A program made the position numbers and the translations under genes. The notes under the pieces were generated by a model, which had not been told where the DNA came from, did no database searches, and was given only the letters and a program-made list of their open reading frames with translations. A stretch of 64,000 nucleotides of DNA from Poa pratensis (Eukaryota; Streptophyta; Magnoliopsida; Poales; Poaceae). The stretch lies in the NCBI GenBank assembly GCA_947311845.1, contig CAMZMU010000055.1, forward strand, positions 20,516,848-20,580,847. The letters are read 5' to 3'. Positions 43,338 through 56,800 of this stretch are shown piece by piece (the first letter of the stretch is position 1; each line of letters opens with the position of its first letter).

Positions 43338-45789
43338 GGCCGGCCGGCCTCACGCACGAACAAGCGAAATTCCCCTCCCTCCTCGCCTCGATCTTTCTTA
43401 CCCTCGATCGTCCCGACAGCGGTGCCGCCGAGGTGGATATAACGAGGCGACGCGGCGTGTCGTGTTGTCACGTCAGCCGCGCGACTATTTTGCGTCCGCC
43501 CGCCCGCTGCCGACGCCGGCAATGGCAAAAAATCAGCAGCAGCAACCACTCCACTCCGCGGAAGGGCGCAAACGGACAAACGGTAGAGGGCCGGCAGGGC
43601 GCGCAACCACTCCTCTCGATCGAGCGCTGGACGGCAGTCGGCAGAGCCGGCGAGAGTGGTCGATGGGCTGAGCTCCTTTTGAGGATAAAATTGGGTGGTG
43701 GACGTGGATCTCCTCCGCCCCTTTTGTTTCTAGTGGCTTCGGACCGTTCGGGAAGATGGAATTGTCAACTGCTGAACGGCAGCGCGTTTGAATTTTGAAA
43801 CCCGTGGTGCGGCGGCGGCAGGCAGGATGGCGTACGTACGAGGTGGGTCGTGGGTGAGGTCACGTGGTGTGGCCTCGTGGCGCGTGCACCGTGCGCAGGT
43901 AGGGAATGGTGTGGTGGCCGTATTTTGCATCGACGTAGGCTCGTAGCGTGCCGCGGTGTGTGTCTCTCTCGTGGTATCGCGGTGACCAGCAGGGATGCCA
44001 CGGTTGCGTTTTAGGAAGAGAGGGACAAAAGGAAGAGATGCCTCGTGCCGACGTCGATCGCCTTCTTTCAGACTCGTGACCGGGACACCTTTTCCTTATA
44101 CTCCATTAAAAGGGAAGTGTATTTTGCTCCTGGGCTATCCTGCCATTTAAACAAAAATCGAAAAAAATCTGGAGGTTGGTGATGGTGTATACCACATACG
44201 TGTAAATATTAATTTCAAATAAGCCAGTCTTAGAGACAAGACTAGTAACACTTGGTATTGTCTATATCTCTACACGATTAGAGGTTTTCCTTTGAATACT
44301 CACTATTCAATTGCTATTACAGTTATAGCATAAATATATAAATATTAATAGTAAACTTTGGAGATAAAATAATAACTTAATATTATTTTCTCTAGGGCAT
44401 ATCTCTAACAACTAACAATGATGACAAAACCTTCTAGACACATTGCATTCTCATAATTTCATACCTACTTAAACAGGCATATACTATATAATTTAGTGTT
44501 TACCCTCAGATAGACAAGCATATGGTCACGAAATTTCTATTTAACAGTATCAAAAAAAATCTTACATAAACATACGCTTTAGAAATATAGGGATATTTGA
44601 TAGATAATACGAATAGAGCTCTCTGGCGAGCACTTATTAGGACCACAAGACATACATATAACATATACAATATAAGTCACTTGAACACCACAAATTAATA
44701 TATGGAGCATGCGATTTTTCAGAACGCTAATAGACAATAAGACATGCATATTACTAGGACGAACTTGAGTACTACAAATTAATCTACGGAGGCATGCAAT
44801 TTTGTCTATTTTTATCTTGGATACAAAAGGGCTCGATTGAATGAAAGTTTTTTTAAAAAGCAAATTTATCCAAATGTAAATAACCAACATAAATTATCAT
44901 GCAAAATAATGTTAAATTAACTGGAACTATATTTGCAACAACAAACGATAAATCTTATAACAAAAGAATCATATCAATTTTTGCAGTAGTATTATGTAGT
45001 TCATTTTGTTAAGTATAATAGAAAACTATAGTAGTGAAGAACAAGCTCATATGAAAGACAATGAATAAAGAACTCAACAACTTCCCAACTTATTTCTTTT
45101 TGATAAGGACGAATGTTTCATCCATCTTCATATGCGCATGTATGCAATCACAGTACATTATGTAGAAGTAACAAGAAACAAGGTTTCTATATATTTTATG
45201 GGAACTCACATCGGGTCATGTAATACGACAAAAACCATGGGGCAGGTGATCTTAATGCTGGCATAAATTAGTAACACGTTGGACCAGAGGTTGATGGTTT
45301 TATTCGTTGGCATCAAGTGTATGCTTAAGGTGGTAATCTTAATCTTTTCTTTCCATTGAATACATCCGAATATCAGCCACACAAAATATTTTACATTCTT
45401 AAAAAAATATAAATGATGCAAAAGTTTTCATATTATGTGTACACTTTAATTTGATACAAACATGCATGTCTTCTCCTTCTTGTGTTACGTGGAAAATAAA
45501 AAAATAATAGTGAAAAGAAGTTGCTATTCGAATCTCTCATTCCTGTTTTTTGTACAAAGAGCACAAATTTTCATGTTTTCTCACCAAAATTTCCTTGTAC
45601 ATACCATGTGTACATGTCTAATTTTTCAGATTTTGAAACTTTAAATAATTTTTTCTGTTTTTCGAAAAAATAAAGAGTGCAAGTGTGCTCAATGACTTTC
45701 AGTTTTCAACCGCGAGGGTTATTGCCACCTTAACACATTTTCATAGAATTCCTTGACACCGTTTTTTTAGAATCATTCCTTGGCATAGG
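43338..45789. other. Intergenic DNA between the ENTH gene and LINE
   Basis: Positions 43338-44000 are GC-rich promoter/leader of the ENTH gene and flank. Positions 44100-45700 are AT-rich; 44110-44215 and 45560-45700 resemble single arms of the long-arm MITE family (AAAAATCGAAAAAAATC; GTGCAAGTGTGCTC) without matching partners. No gene supported. Confidence 0.4.
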
Positions 45790-47384
45790 TTTTTTTTGAG
45801 AGTTCTACGCCTAAATTACAGAATAAGAAACATCGGAATACAAAGCCCTTCAGGCGGATTTAGGAACCAAACACACTGACCCTGACCCTCCGAGACAACG
45901 CTCCGGGCCAGGTTATGCGCCTCCTCGTTCGAGCCTCGGCGTTCATGACAGAAGGTGAGCTCCCCGAACTCGTTCCTGGCCTCCTGTATCTCGCGAACAA
46001 TATCGGCATAGACCCCCATACTGCCCTCTTCTATGCTCTTGACTGCATTCATGCAGTCGCTCGCCACCCGCGCACGCCGTGCGCCGATGTCCACCGCCAA
46101 AGCTGTCGCCTCCCTGCACGCCAGAGCTTCGAGAGTCTCCGCTTCAGTACGCCCAGGAAACACGACGGCTGACGCCCCCATGTACACTCCCGTCTCCGAC
46201 CTTGCGATCGCAGCTACCGTTCCTCTTCCCGTATTCTTGCTGACAGCAGCATCCACGTTGTTTTTAACCATCCCCTCAGGCAGAGGAATCCACTTCTGTT
46301 CGGGCCGTCTTGCATTGTTAGCTCGAGGCCTGCTCTCCGGCTTGCCGGTTTGGTTCAGGTCTGCAATGAAATTCTCCACGAAACAGTGCACCGATAGTGG
46401 GCTCTGGTATATCTGCTCGTGTATTGCCTTCCTCCGTACATGCCAAATTGCCCAGAGTGTCACAAAAACCCTAACTTGGTCGTCTTCCTTGAAAGTTTCT
46501 ATCATTTTTGCCAGCCAAGCCCTGGCGTCACCACCTGTGGTGTTACTCAGGTGTTTTGTGATGTCTTCATACCACAGCCCACACGCAGCGGGACATGGTG
46601 CAGTCCAATAGTGCATGCCGCCATGAATCGTGGGCACCACACAATTGGCAAGCGCTGTTCTCCGCCATCCTTCTCTGGTGTCGGACCTCATTTATTGGTA
46701 TCGATTGCTTCGCTAGCCTCCAGAGGAAAACCCTCACCTTAGAGGGAACCTTTGTATGCCACAGGTTGCGCCATTGTTTCTGCACCTGTGCATTATCATA
46801 GGATGACGCTCGATGCTCAAGCCATGCCTCTCTCCTGTCCCTCGTCGATACAAGCATGTTGTAAGCTGATCGGACCGAAAAGACTCCCTTCCTATCAGGT
46901 TGCCATGCCCATAAATCCTCCAATCTTCTTGTAGAGAGCGGAATTTGCAATATCGCCTCGACATCCCCCCATCCCACGACGCCGAGGTTGCATCAATAAA
47001 AGCTGCCACTCGGGTCGGTGGTTCTGTAACCTGGCACGTCACTGGCCTCATCAAGCCCTCCCTTGGAATCCACTGGTCATTCACGGGGTCCGTCTGCCCC
47101 CTGTACCAATTCGGCGTATCAAGCCCTGCTTAAGCAGTTGCGCGCCTTCGTGTATCGAACGCCAGACCTGCGAGGGCGCCGAACCCAGCGTGGCCTACAG
47201 TAGACTAGCTTCAGGATAGTAGCGTGCTCGTAGGATCCTTGCGCTTAGTGTTTCTGGATGCTGCAGCAAACGCCACCCCTGCCTTGCAAGGAGGGCTAAG
47301 TTGAAGAGCTTTATATCCCTAAACCCTAGGCCTCCCATGTGCTTCGGTTTACACATCTCTTTCCACGAGTCCCAGCTCGGTTTC
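45790..47384 (-). mobile_element. LINE, 3' part (RT end, zinc-binding region, RNase H)
   Basis: Reads right to left. Next to the Gypsy insertion lies the RT C-terminal region (MCKPKHMGGLGFRDIKLFNL at about 47290-47350). Next comes a zf-RVT region at 46567-46977 (WRNLWHTKVPSKVRVFLWRL, then NSACQLCGAHDSWRHALLDC), then RNase H at 45816-46350 (VKNNVDAAVS; TEAETLEALACREATAL; ASDCMNAVKS). The element ends CTCTCAAAAAAAA on the minus strand (T run 45790-45797). Frames shift at least twice (near 46600 and 46980) and one in-frame stop lies near 47200. An L1-type plant LINE, probably inactive. Confidence 0.85.
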
Positions 47385-50300
47385 TGTAATACCCCGCAGT
47401 TATAGGACTCGAGAGGGTAGATTTAGGAATTTGCATTTGTGCATTCATGCATCTTTTGGCAAAATCCAGATAATTTTCGCGCTTTTGTGTTAAAAGAGTC
47501 ATAGGGTCAATACCAGACGAGTGTCGATGACCTAGGAGTCAGACATCGACAGTTAGTCGAGGTGTATCGATAAACCCTATTCTATTTTACAAAAACCCTA
47601 ACACTTTTATTTCAAAGTGATGATTTGATTTTTGACATGACTTAAGTATGAAATCAAATATTCTTTAACTCATCTCATTCTTTCACACACACACAAGTCA
47701 TATTCACAAGTAAGTAAAATAAATGTTTATGGATGGAAACATCCATTTCATTTACCAAATCAAATAACACAATGTTTACTCACATGTTGGAATTGATTTC
47801 ACATAAGAATAAGACATTTATTTTCACCACATTATGAAGCCATGTCACATATCACACTCACATGGTCATTTACAAATTCATAAGAGGAGTTCAATTACAT
47901 CTCAATTCATGGATACAAATCCATATCCATACACAAGTCACATACTCATTGTGACTACATTCTTACACTCATAATTAAAACCCGAATTACAAATGTTACC
48001 CAAATATAAACCTTACAATGTTGATCTATTACAAAAGGGAGTAAATAAAATCCTAAACTAAATTCTTCACTTGTCTTTGCTTGGAGTCTTCAACCTGCAA
48101 GAACAAACATCAAAAACAAAAGAAAATGGTGTTAAGATTAAAATGTTGCCAACACCATTTGGTGCTGGCATATTAGTATAGAAAATCTGGTTTAATGCCT
48201 AACCAAAACTATGGTTTGGTTAGACAGAGTGGAAATGCAAATATAATCCTGAGGCAACAAACAAGGGACTGATCTGTGATCATGCTCTTATCAAATCCGA
48301 AGGCAACTTAAGGGGCAAAGGCTTAGCACATAATAGATTTAACTTCAGGCAACAATAGGCAACATGTGCTTTCGAGCAGCTGATCACAAGACCATACATA
48401 AGAGAGGCAACATAATTCACATTTCCATTTGGTAAAACCAGAAGATCAAATGCAAATAAATCCAGCAAATGAAATGGTATCACACTTGCCATTAATTGAC
48501 AAGTGGATCCTAAACCCACATCTTAAGCTAATTACTAGCTTAATTGGCCACACACTTGAGTTTAATTAGCAAACCGACTATCTTTAGCATCCCCAATTCT
48601 CAGCCAAGCATTGCCACATAGAAGTCTGGACCAGATAGGAGCAATGAGTCAAGAATGACTCATAGCTATCTCCAGGGGGAGATGAACTGCGCAGCAGCAG
48701 AGCTGAGCTGATCTCCTAGGTGAAAAGGAGTGCAGGAATGAGTCAAATAGAGCAGCTCGAGGCAAAGAGGGCCAATGTAAGTAGGTTAGTCACCACAGCT
48801 CAGTTATCCTGGTGTCACAAGCACATAAGTGCTCAAATGTGTATAAATATAGACCCAAGCCGTAGCCACAAGAACACACAAATTCACAGCCATCACAACA
48901 CATACAGTGCACAACCATCATCACAGCCAGATCACAAATCCATCTGTTCTTCACCAAGAACAACCAAAAACCACAAGCCAATCATGGAGATCACCTAAAC
49001 CATCTACCACAAGCCATTAAACCCAAGAAGGAGGCCAGAAGCAGAAGAAGTTAATAGAATCACAAGAAGCAGTCCAGAAGAGGTGGTTGAACCCTGGAGC
49101 AAGATCAGATTCTTCCGTAGCTTTATCTGCTCTACACCCAAGGTTGTTAAACATATGAGCTAGAGAGTGATTTAGCAGGTTCTGTAAATGACAGAACCAT
49201 GCATGAGTGATTTTTAGCATCTGTTCTTAACAGAACCTTGCAAGCAAGGTAAGGTGCTATAGAAAAGTAATTAGCACAGCAGAGAATTTATGTTTTCTGC
49301 TAGTAATAGGACAGAGTGAGACAGGAAGTGCAGTTGAGTGCAATACCATTTTGTTTGAGCATCTACAGTAGCAAGGGGTTGATCTAGTGTAGCATCTGTT
49401 CTTATTTTGCTATTTAGCATCACCACATGACAGTGAACCAGCAGAGCTGGATTAGCTGCTCATACCCAAGTGAAACACTTGGATGGAGCACAGGAAAGCA
49501 TGAAAAACATATTTAACCAAGTTAGCTACTGTGTAACTCTACAAGGAGGCATCACAGGAGCCACACATGACTAATTCATGCTTTAAAACATCATATCATC
49601 ATAGCTAGTACCATTACTAGCTCAGAAATAATTTATCTTATCACACATATCGCATCTGTGAGCAATTCATGCCCACAAGTGAGTCTACAGAGCACATGGA
49701 ATGATCTACACATGAAGATCAATGCCATACATCACATAAAATCGACACAAAGTGTATCACCGATGCACAGATACACGCACATGGTAGCAAAAGCACATCT
49801 GCTCATCAAATCCTAGACCAAGGGAGGCGTATGAGCATGGTAGCAGCTATTAGAGCTAGTAGATGAGAGGGAGAGAGCAAGAGATCACGATTTACCTGAC
49901 GCCCATGGCCGTAGCTCCATGGCGGCGAGGCAGTGCCCGCGCTACCAATGGAGGGGGCTCAAGGGGAGACGCGGAGGAGCTTCACAGCACCATGGCGGCA
50001 CAGGGAGGAGCCCTGCACCCAGCCACAGCCAAGAAGAGCACTGGCGGGAGCAGAAATGGCGACGGCGTGGCAAACCCTAACCCTAGGGCAGGGATGCGCA
50101 CGAGCTGGAGGGACGAATCCCTCTGGTAAGAAAGGAGAGCGGCGAGTGGGGAGTATTTTGCCCCGCAGCACGGCGGCGGAGACGACCGGAGCTGGCCGGA
50201 GCGTGGCGGCGACGGTGGAGGCGACTCGGTCGCCAGGAGAGGTCGAGCACGGGCGCGTGCCCGTGCGAGTGAGAGGTGAGAGAGAGAAAGGGTTGGACTG

Positions 50301-52178
50301 GTTCGGTTGAACCAGTGTTGACCAGGGACCTATTTGTAATTTTTTTAAACTTACAAATTTCTTCCAAATTTCAAAACTTGCTATAAATTCAAATAAAATC
50401 CTAAAAATAAGTTAAAAATATCTACAGATATCAGAAGAAAATAAGTAATCCAAATAAAATATCTACTTGATTTATTAAAAATATTTCTTGTAGCAAAAAT
50501 TCAAATGATCCTTAAGTGGAAATGACTTTGAAATATTTCAAATTATTTTCAAAAGAAAATAATATGGGAAAATTATATATCAAGTTCAAAGTATTATTTG
50601 AACTACATTATGACTGTCATGTTACTCATCCTAATAAAATTCAAATCAAAGAATATTTAAAAAAATCCTTAACAAAATTCTGGGGAATTTTGGGAAAAAA
50701 AATCTCATTCTATGCATATTGGCATGTATTTGGTTTTTCAACATTGTCTCATACAGACAATGATATTGATTTTCAGAACACGAGGTCCCAATTCGTCGGA
50801 AGCTTTAGACTGCATTACCTGTCAGTCTCAAGGCAAGTTCCAACTTGCATGTCCTCGATTGATTAATTTTATCAAAGTAATTAAAAATTCTGGTTTATCA
50901 TTGCATGAAAAAGAAAAACCTATTTTCGAATGATGTGAAATGCTATATATATATATTGGTTGGCAGTGGAACCACGGATTGATGTTGTGGTGGAGGTTCC
51001 ATTGTACGGGAAAGTATATACCTAGGATTAATAACCCATGGCCCAGTGATCCTTGCGCCGTATTGAAGCATCAGCCAACAGATTCACTATGGATGGGCTC
51101 GTCAGAGGTTTCTTCCCTCGTTCACATATCCTCGGCAGGCTATTACCTGGTTGCGTCCGTTGCGGCGGCCAACTGCGTGGAAGCGCGTGACCTTCCCACT
51201 CGACGGAGTGACTGGAATAGAAGCTTGGGAGGGGTGGCGGGCCAGTGGTCTTAGTTACCAGCCGCGTCACAAATGGGCGGATATGTGTTGTGCGGGGAGG
51301 CGACTCCACATGACTTGTTGCCCTGAGTTCTGGCTATAGCACACATGGTGTGCGAAGAGAGCAAAAGGAGCCAGGCTGCTGTTGGGTAAAGTGGTGCAGC
51401 TCTGCAGAGTTAAACAAAGAAATTGTGACTGTCACATCCTTGTTCCAGGAGGGAACTACAGAACGCTGCGGGAAAGGCATCCCAAGTGATGACTAAAGAC
51501 CCGTGGAGGCTGGGGGCATAGTTTTCTAAAATAAAATGACCTTTTCCTAAAAATGTTTTACAAAAGATTGCATATACATCCATGACTTTTTGGTCAGGAT
51601 GGTAGATAGTGCATCATACACTTTATCATCTATTATTTGAACTTGCTGGGTAACGCTAGTGTTGCTCACCCTTTTCCTCCGTTGATCTCTGCTTAGACTC
51701 TGATGAGATCGCTGAAGACGACTTTGGAGCATATCATGCCGACGAGGTGTATTTTGAAGCACCTGATCTGTCTGGAGGAATAGAAGGCGTCGACTACATC
51801 ATCGCCTACGGAGCCGACGACGCCGACGAGGAGGAGGTGGAGACTTAAAGTTATCATAGTAGGAACCTGGCCGAGTCAGACTAGACTAGTACTACTTAGC
51901 GGCTGAGCCAAGATGGTTCTTAGTTTGCTGTTTTCTATCGCTTGTAGGTTGACTCCTGTCAACATCGCAATAATAGACATTCCTCCCATGTCAGAGGAAG
52001 ACGTCGATGTTTTTATGCATTTCTGGCTTGTAATCTTTAGCAGTGTGTAATAAAGTGGACCCGCAATGTTTCTGTTGTACTACTCTGAGTGATGTAATAT
52101 TTACGGATTAGTCCTTCCGTGGGTGTTATGTCAACGACTTGTACACTACAATATGCAGTGGTGTGCTGGGTCACCGCA
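47385..52178 (+). repeat. 5' LTR of the chromovirus (4794 bp)
   Basis: TGTAATACCCCGCAG...GGTCACCGCA. Contains a good TATA box candidate (TGTGTATAAATATAGACC, 48838-48855), a GC-rich island at 49900-50300, and an acidic open frame at 51660-51848. Single frames such as 49863-50129 or 50940-51254 show no domain. Confidence 0.95.
51660..51848 (+). CDS. Acidic exon-like frame inside the 5' LTR
   Basis: Open from a stop at 51657-51659 to TAA at 51846-51848, with no ATG. CTCTGCTTAG at 51687-51696 could be a splice acceptor, after which about 50 codons are strongly acidic and aromatic (DSDEIAEDDFGAYHADEVYF, then EGVDYIIAYGADDADEEEVE). The same frame is intact in the 3' LTR at 62725-62877. I do not recognise it. 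It could be the last exon of a spliced LTR transcript or a host gene fragment caught by the LTR. Confidence 0.4.
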   Translation, partial: CCSPFSSVDLCLDSDEIAEDDFGAYHADEVYFEAPDLSGGIEGVDYIIAYGADDADEEEVET

Positions 52179-52180
52179 GA

Positions 52181-52192
52181 TGGTATCAGAGC
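52181..52192 (+). promoter_or_regulatory. Primer-binding site (tRNA-iMet type) of the chromovirus
   Basis: TGGTATCAGAGC, two bases after the LTR end; the exact motif used by many plant LTR elements to start minus-strand DNA from initiator tRNA-Met. Confidence 0.95.
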
Positions 52193-52366
52193 AATTGCTA
52201 GACCTTAGGTTGGAAACCTATTAAAGGGAAAAACCTGTAGGTGTGCGAGGCCTTAGAATGAATTGAGTTTTAATTTGTTATGATTGATATTCACTTGAGA
52301 ATAGCATTATCATGCAATTATTACTTCATTTCAATTCTGATATCCTTTTTGGCTATAACAGCTAGG

Positions 52367-53563
52367 ATGGAGAAACGAGGTCCCAGGAGGTCGGTTCGTG
52401 TGAGAGATGCTGAGTTGGGCAAGGGTGTTTTTCGGGGAAGCTGGGCGGAAATGCTTCAGCAACTGATCTATTTTCTTGGTATCAAAACCAAGGTGATAGT
52501 GAAAGTGATGAGTTTTTACGATGGATCAATTTTAGCCCTGTACCGTGTAGCACTCAAGTTACCACCTGAACTTAAGATGGGATTCAAAATGCCCTTTGGA
52601 GAAGCGAAGAATGTGGAAGTAGCTTTCCAGATTGCTGCTGTCAGAGCAGTTACTGAGATAAGGACATCCAAGAGTTATGCGTTGGTGGAAACACCGTTTA
52701 ACGCTATTCCGAGTGCGAATTACCGGCTTGAGGGTCCAGTGGATTATAAGGCTTTCCTGAAAACTAATCCACGTGATGTGGCTGAGTTCATGGACAGTTG
52801 TCTCAAGATGATTCGGGCGTATCATAAGACGTTCGGAGTAGTAGCAGGAGAGGTAGAAGCCATGATAGAGCAGTACTCCAGTCCTGAAGTTATTCAGGAA
52901 AAGTGTGATATACTGAGGTATGAAGCAGAGAAGGGATACACTGATCCACCACCCACACCAACTAGGTTGTGGAGGAAGTAGAACCCGATACCCCAATTTA
53001 TCCTGACTATACACCACCACACTCTGGTTATGTTTTAGTTGAGGAAGAGAAGGAATGGCAGAATTGGGAACCTGAAGTACCAAGTGCCACAGGTTGGGAT
53101 GAAGAACCTTATCAGGGTACACAGAGTGATCCCATAAGAATTCCAGGGAGAGCCGGAAGTTACTAGTCATACCCCTAGGAGGAAGGCTAGAGTTGGTGAG
53201 TCAAGTAAGCCAATAAAAATAGATTCTGAGGAGGAAGATGAGGAATGGAAGTATGCGTACGAGACCAAGTACTACCCGAAGACGGAGAAGGGAGACGAAT
53301 CACGAGGGTATTTTAATAACTTTGAGGCTGTACCAACTGGGTACGATGATGGAGGCGAGGGTTATGGAGATGAGGAGGTTTACGATGGGGAAGCAGCGGC
53401 ATACAAGTATCTTGATAGTTACTTCGCCATGACGGATATGACGTTAGAAGCAAGCCCATCTGACCCTGAATATCAGCCTACCATTAATGTGAAGTTACCC
53501 GGGATTCTCAGGAGGACCAGGCGTAACTGTCACTGGAAGCCTGGGAAGTATGCGGAAAAGTGA
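52367..53563 (+). CDS. Extra open reading frame upstream of gag (unknown function)
   Basis: Between the primer-binding site and gag lies a coding frame of about 400 residues. ATG at 52367 (MEKRGPRRSVRVRDAELGKG; an in-frame ATG also occurs at 52280). The first 200 residues look globular: FRGSWAEMLQQLIYFLGIK, then VMSFYDGSILALYRVALKLP, KMPFGEAKNVEVAFQIAAVR and AVTEIRTSKSYALVETPF. The rest is acidic and Tyr-rich (SEEEDEEWKYAYETKYYPK) and ends basic (LRRTRRNCHWKPGKYAEK). The frame changes at about 52966-52972 (a G run) and 53143-53150. No gag, pol or envelope domain is seen. Similar unnamed proteins are, to my memory, annotated in grass genomes near Gypsy elements; this is not checked. Position before gag is unusual for chromoviruses. 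Confidence 0.6.
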
Positions 53564-53864
53564 AGAAGAGCAGGACGGAGTGAAGCAGTAGTTGTGTAAT
53601 ATGTTAATATAGGGTATTGTACGTATTGTAAGGACGCTGGTAGCAATAAGTGAGACCTACTCACTTTTAGAGTGTGTTACTATTATGTACCCATGTTTGT
53701 AATCCTACATGTATAATACATGGTATATGTTTGAAAAGTTTTGTGTTCTTTGGATTTTTCTGTTTTCCATTGTTTGACTAGTACTTGTGCATGGAATAGG
53801 ACTCGAAGTGCATATGCATAATGTAATGGAGAGTTCTGATTCGATGTAACAGGACTAGAGGGTA

Positions 53865-56800
53865 ATGGCGTACATCGGTGAGGAGAGTGATGTGCAGAGG
53901 CAAGAACGTGAACTTAAGGAGAAGCAAGATGCAGATGCAGGAGGAATACCACAACCGCCAAGGCCAATCACGGAGCAAAGTTTCATGCAGTATATGCAGA
54001 TGGTGGAAGAAGGCAGGCGCCAAGACCAGGAAAGGCAGAATAAATTTCTGCAAGATTTGCTGGAAATACAGGCAGGACGAGGAAGGGATGAAGTACTTAA
54101 AGGAGTGACTTATCAGATTTCCAAAATGCTAGACCCATACCATTTGCAAGAGCTCCAGAACCTATGGACGCAGAAGATTGGGTGGCAGATACTGAACGAA
54201 AGCTCAACACAGTGGATGTTCTGATGAAGAGAAGGTTAGGTATGCAACTCATTTGCTTACCGGACCAGCAGCATCATGGTGGGAAGCCATAGTGGCAACA
54301 CTACCTGCTGATCATGTTGTAACTTGGGAGGAGTTTAAGAAGAGGTTTAGGGAAGCACATGTTCCTGAAAGTATTATGGAATTAAAAAGGAGGGAGTTTG
54401 AGAATCTGAGACAGAATGAGTTACCTGTTGGACGTTATGTCAGTGCGTTCAACATATTGTCAAGGTATGCATTAGATGAAGTAGACACTGAGGAGAAAAG
54501 GAAGAAGAGATTCATGAAGGGTCTGAGTCCTTTTATGAAGATGCAGTTGAGGTTGACAAACCAAAGGAGTTTCAGGAGCTGGTAGATGCAGCAATAACAT
54601 TGGAGGATGATTATAAGTTACTCCAGGAAGAAAGAAGGAAGAAAGCAAGGATGGAACCAAGGAAGTTTCAAGTCCAACGACAACCACCAAATCTACGTTT
54701 TAGGCCTAAGCTTAGAACTGAAGGAAGGAAACCTATTCCACGAAGCTTCAATCCTGTTAACAATTTGATATGCAATAATTGTGGAATGAGAGGACATCTG
54801 ATGAAGGATTGTCAGAAGCCCAAAATCATCTGTTTTGGATGTGGACAAGCTGGACATATCAAGCCTGATTGTCCAAATAAACAGAATCAACAGATAAGCC
54901 GAGGAACTGGTGGAGGAAATAACCAAGGTGGAGGAGGATTCAAGCCAAGGAATGGAGGATTTGGAAGGAATGCAGCAGATAAGGGCAAAGGGAAGCCATA
55001 TGGAAGGCTGAATTGCACCAGTTTGGAGCAAGTCAACAACACCGACAACGTGGTGATCGGTACGCTCAAAATTCTTTCTCATCCTGGCAAAGTTTTGTTT
55101 GATACTGGAGCTACTACATCTTTTATTTCGCAACAATTTGTGGATGCATATGGGATTAGATGTCAGCCGTTAGAAGTACCCATAACGGTCATGTCGGCCG
55201 GGGGAAAATTGTTAGTAACGCAAGTCAAAATGGATCAAGTAATTATGATCTGTGATCGCGTATATGACGCTGATTTGCTAGTAATTCCCATGAAAGATAT
55301 AGCAGTCATCTTAGGGATGGACTGGTTATCTGATCATGGAGCTCAAATAGATTGTGCAGAAAAGACAGTGTCTTTGAGAGGACCAGGAGGTATGAGAACA
55401 GTATACCAAGGGGATAAGCATAGTCAGTTAAGAGCAGATTTACAGTTGAATGCTATGAAGGAAGCTAAGATAGAAGAAATCCCAGTGGTTAAGAATTTCA
55501 GGATGTTTTTCCAGATGAGTTACCAGGGATGCCACCGGATCGTGAAATTGAGTTTACCATAGATTTGATTCCTGGTACAGCACCTATTGCACAAGCACCA
55601 TATAAGATGGGTCCCAAGGAATTGGTACAACTCAAAGAGCAATTAGATGAGTTGGAAGATAAAGGATTCATAAGAGAAAGTGTATCACCTTGGGGATCAC
55701 CAGTAATATTTGTGGATAAAAGAGATGGAGGAAGAAGAATGTGTGGAGATTTTCGTAACCTGAATAGTGTGACCATTAAGAATAAATACCCGTTGCCAAG
55801 GATACAAGATTTGTTTGATCAAGTAAGAGGAGCAGGGGTATTTTCTAAAATAGATTTGAGGTCAGGATACCACCAGATAAAGATTAAACCTGAGGATATT
55901 CCCAAAACAGCATTTGTGTCAAGATATGGACATCATGAGTATTTAGTAGTACCATTTGGTTTAACCAATGCACCAGCAATATTCATGAACTTGATGAACA
56001 AGATTTTCATGCCATACTTGGACAAGTTTGTGATAGTGTTCATTGATGATATATTGGTCTATTCCAAAACCAAGGAAGATCATGCACAACACTTAAGTAT
56101 TGTGTTACAGACACTAAGGGAACATCAGTTATATGCCAAATTTAGTAAGTGTGAGTTTGGTTGGATCAAGTGGAATTTCTTGGTCATGTGATCAGTAAAG
56201 AAGGGATTGCAGTCAATCCGGAGAAAGTAAAAGCAGTATTGGAATGGGAAGCACCCAAGAACCCTAAGGAAATTAGAGGATTTTTGGGAATGGCCGGATA
56301 TTACGGAGATTTATTGAAGGATTTTCTAAGATAGCCGGGCCAATGACAAAGTTACTCAGAAAGAATGTTCCATTTGAATGGACAGAGAAATGTGAACAAA
56401 GTTTCCAAGAACTCAAAGGAGACTGACAACAGCACCTGTGTTAGCAGTACCAGAAACTGGAAAAGTTTACACAGTATATTGTGATGCATCTAAAAATGGA
56501 TTAGGTTGTGTATTGATGCAAGATCGCAAGGTAATTGCTTACGGATCAAGGCAGTTAAAGCCACATGAACTTAACTATCCTACACATGATTTGGAGTTAG
56601 CAGCAGTAGTTTATGCTTTAAAGCAATGGAGACATTTTCTTTATGGAGAAAGGTGTGAACTTATACGGATCATAAGAGTTTGAAATACTTCTTCACACAA
56701 AAGGAACTGAATATGAGGCAGAAGAGATGGTTAGAGTTAATCAAGGATTATGACTTGACAATAAACTATACTCCAGGAAAAGCCAATGTAGTGGCAGATG

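Noticed and set aside
44110..45700. Large MITE or MULE with arms at 44110-44215 and 45560-45700
   Set aside because: The two ends do not form matching inverted repeats, and no target duplication is seen.
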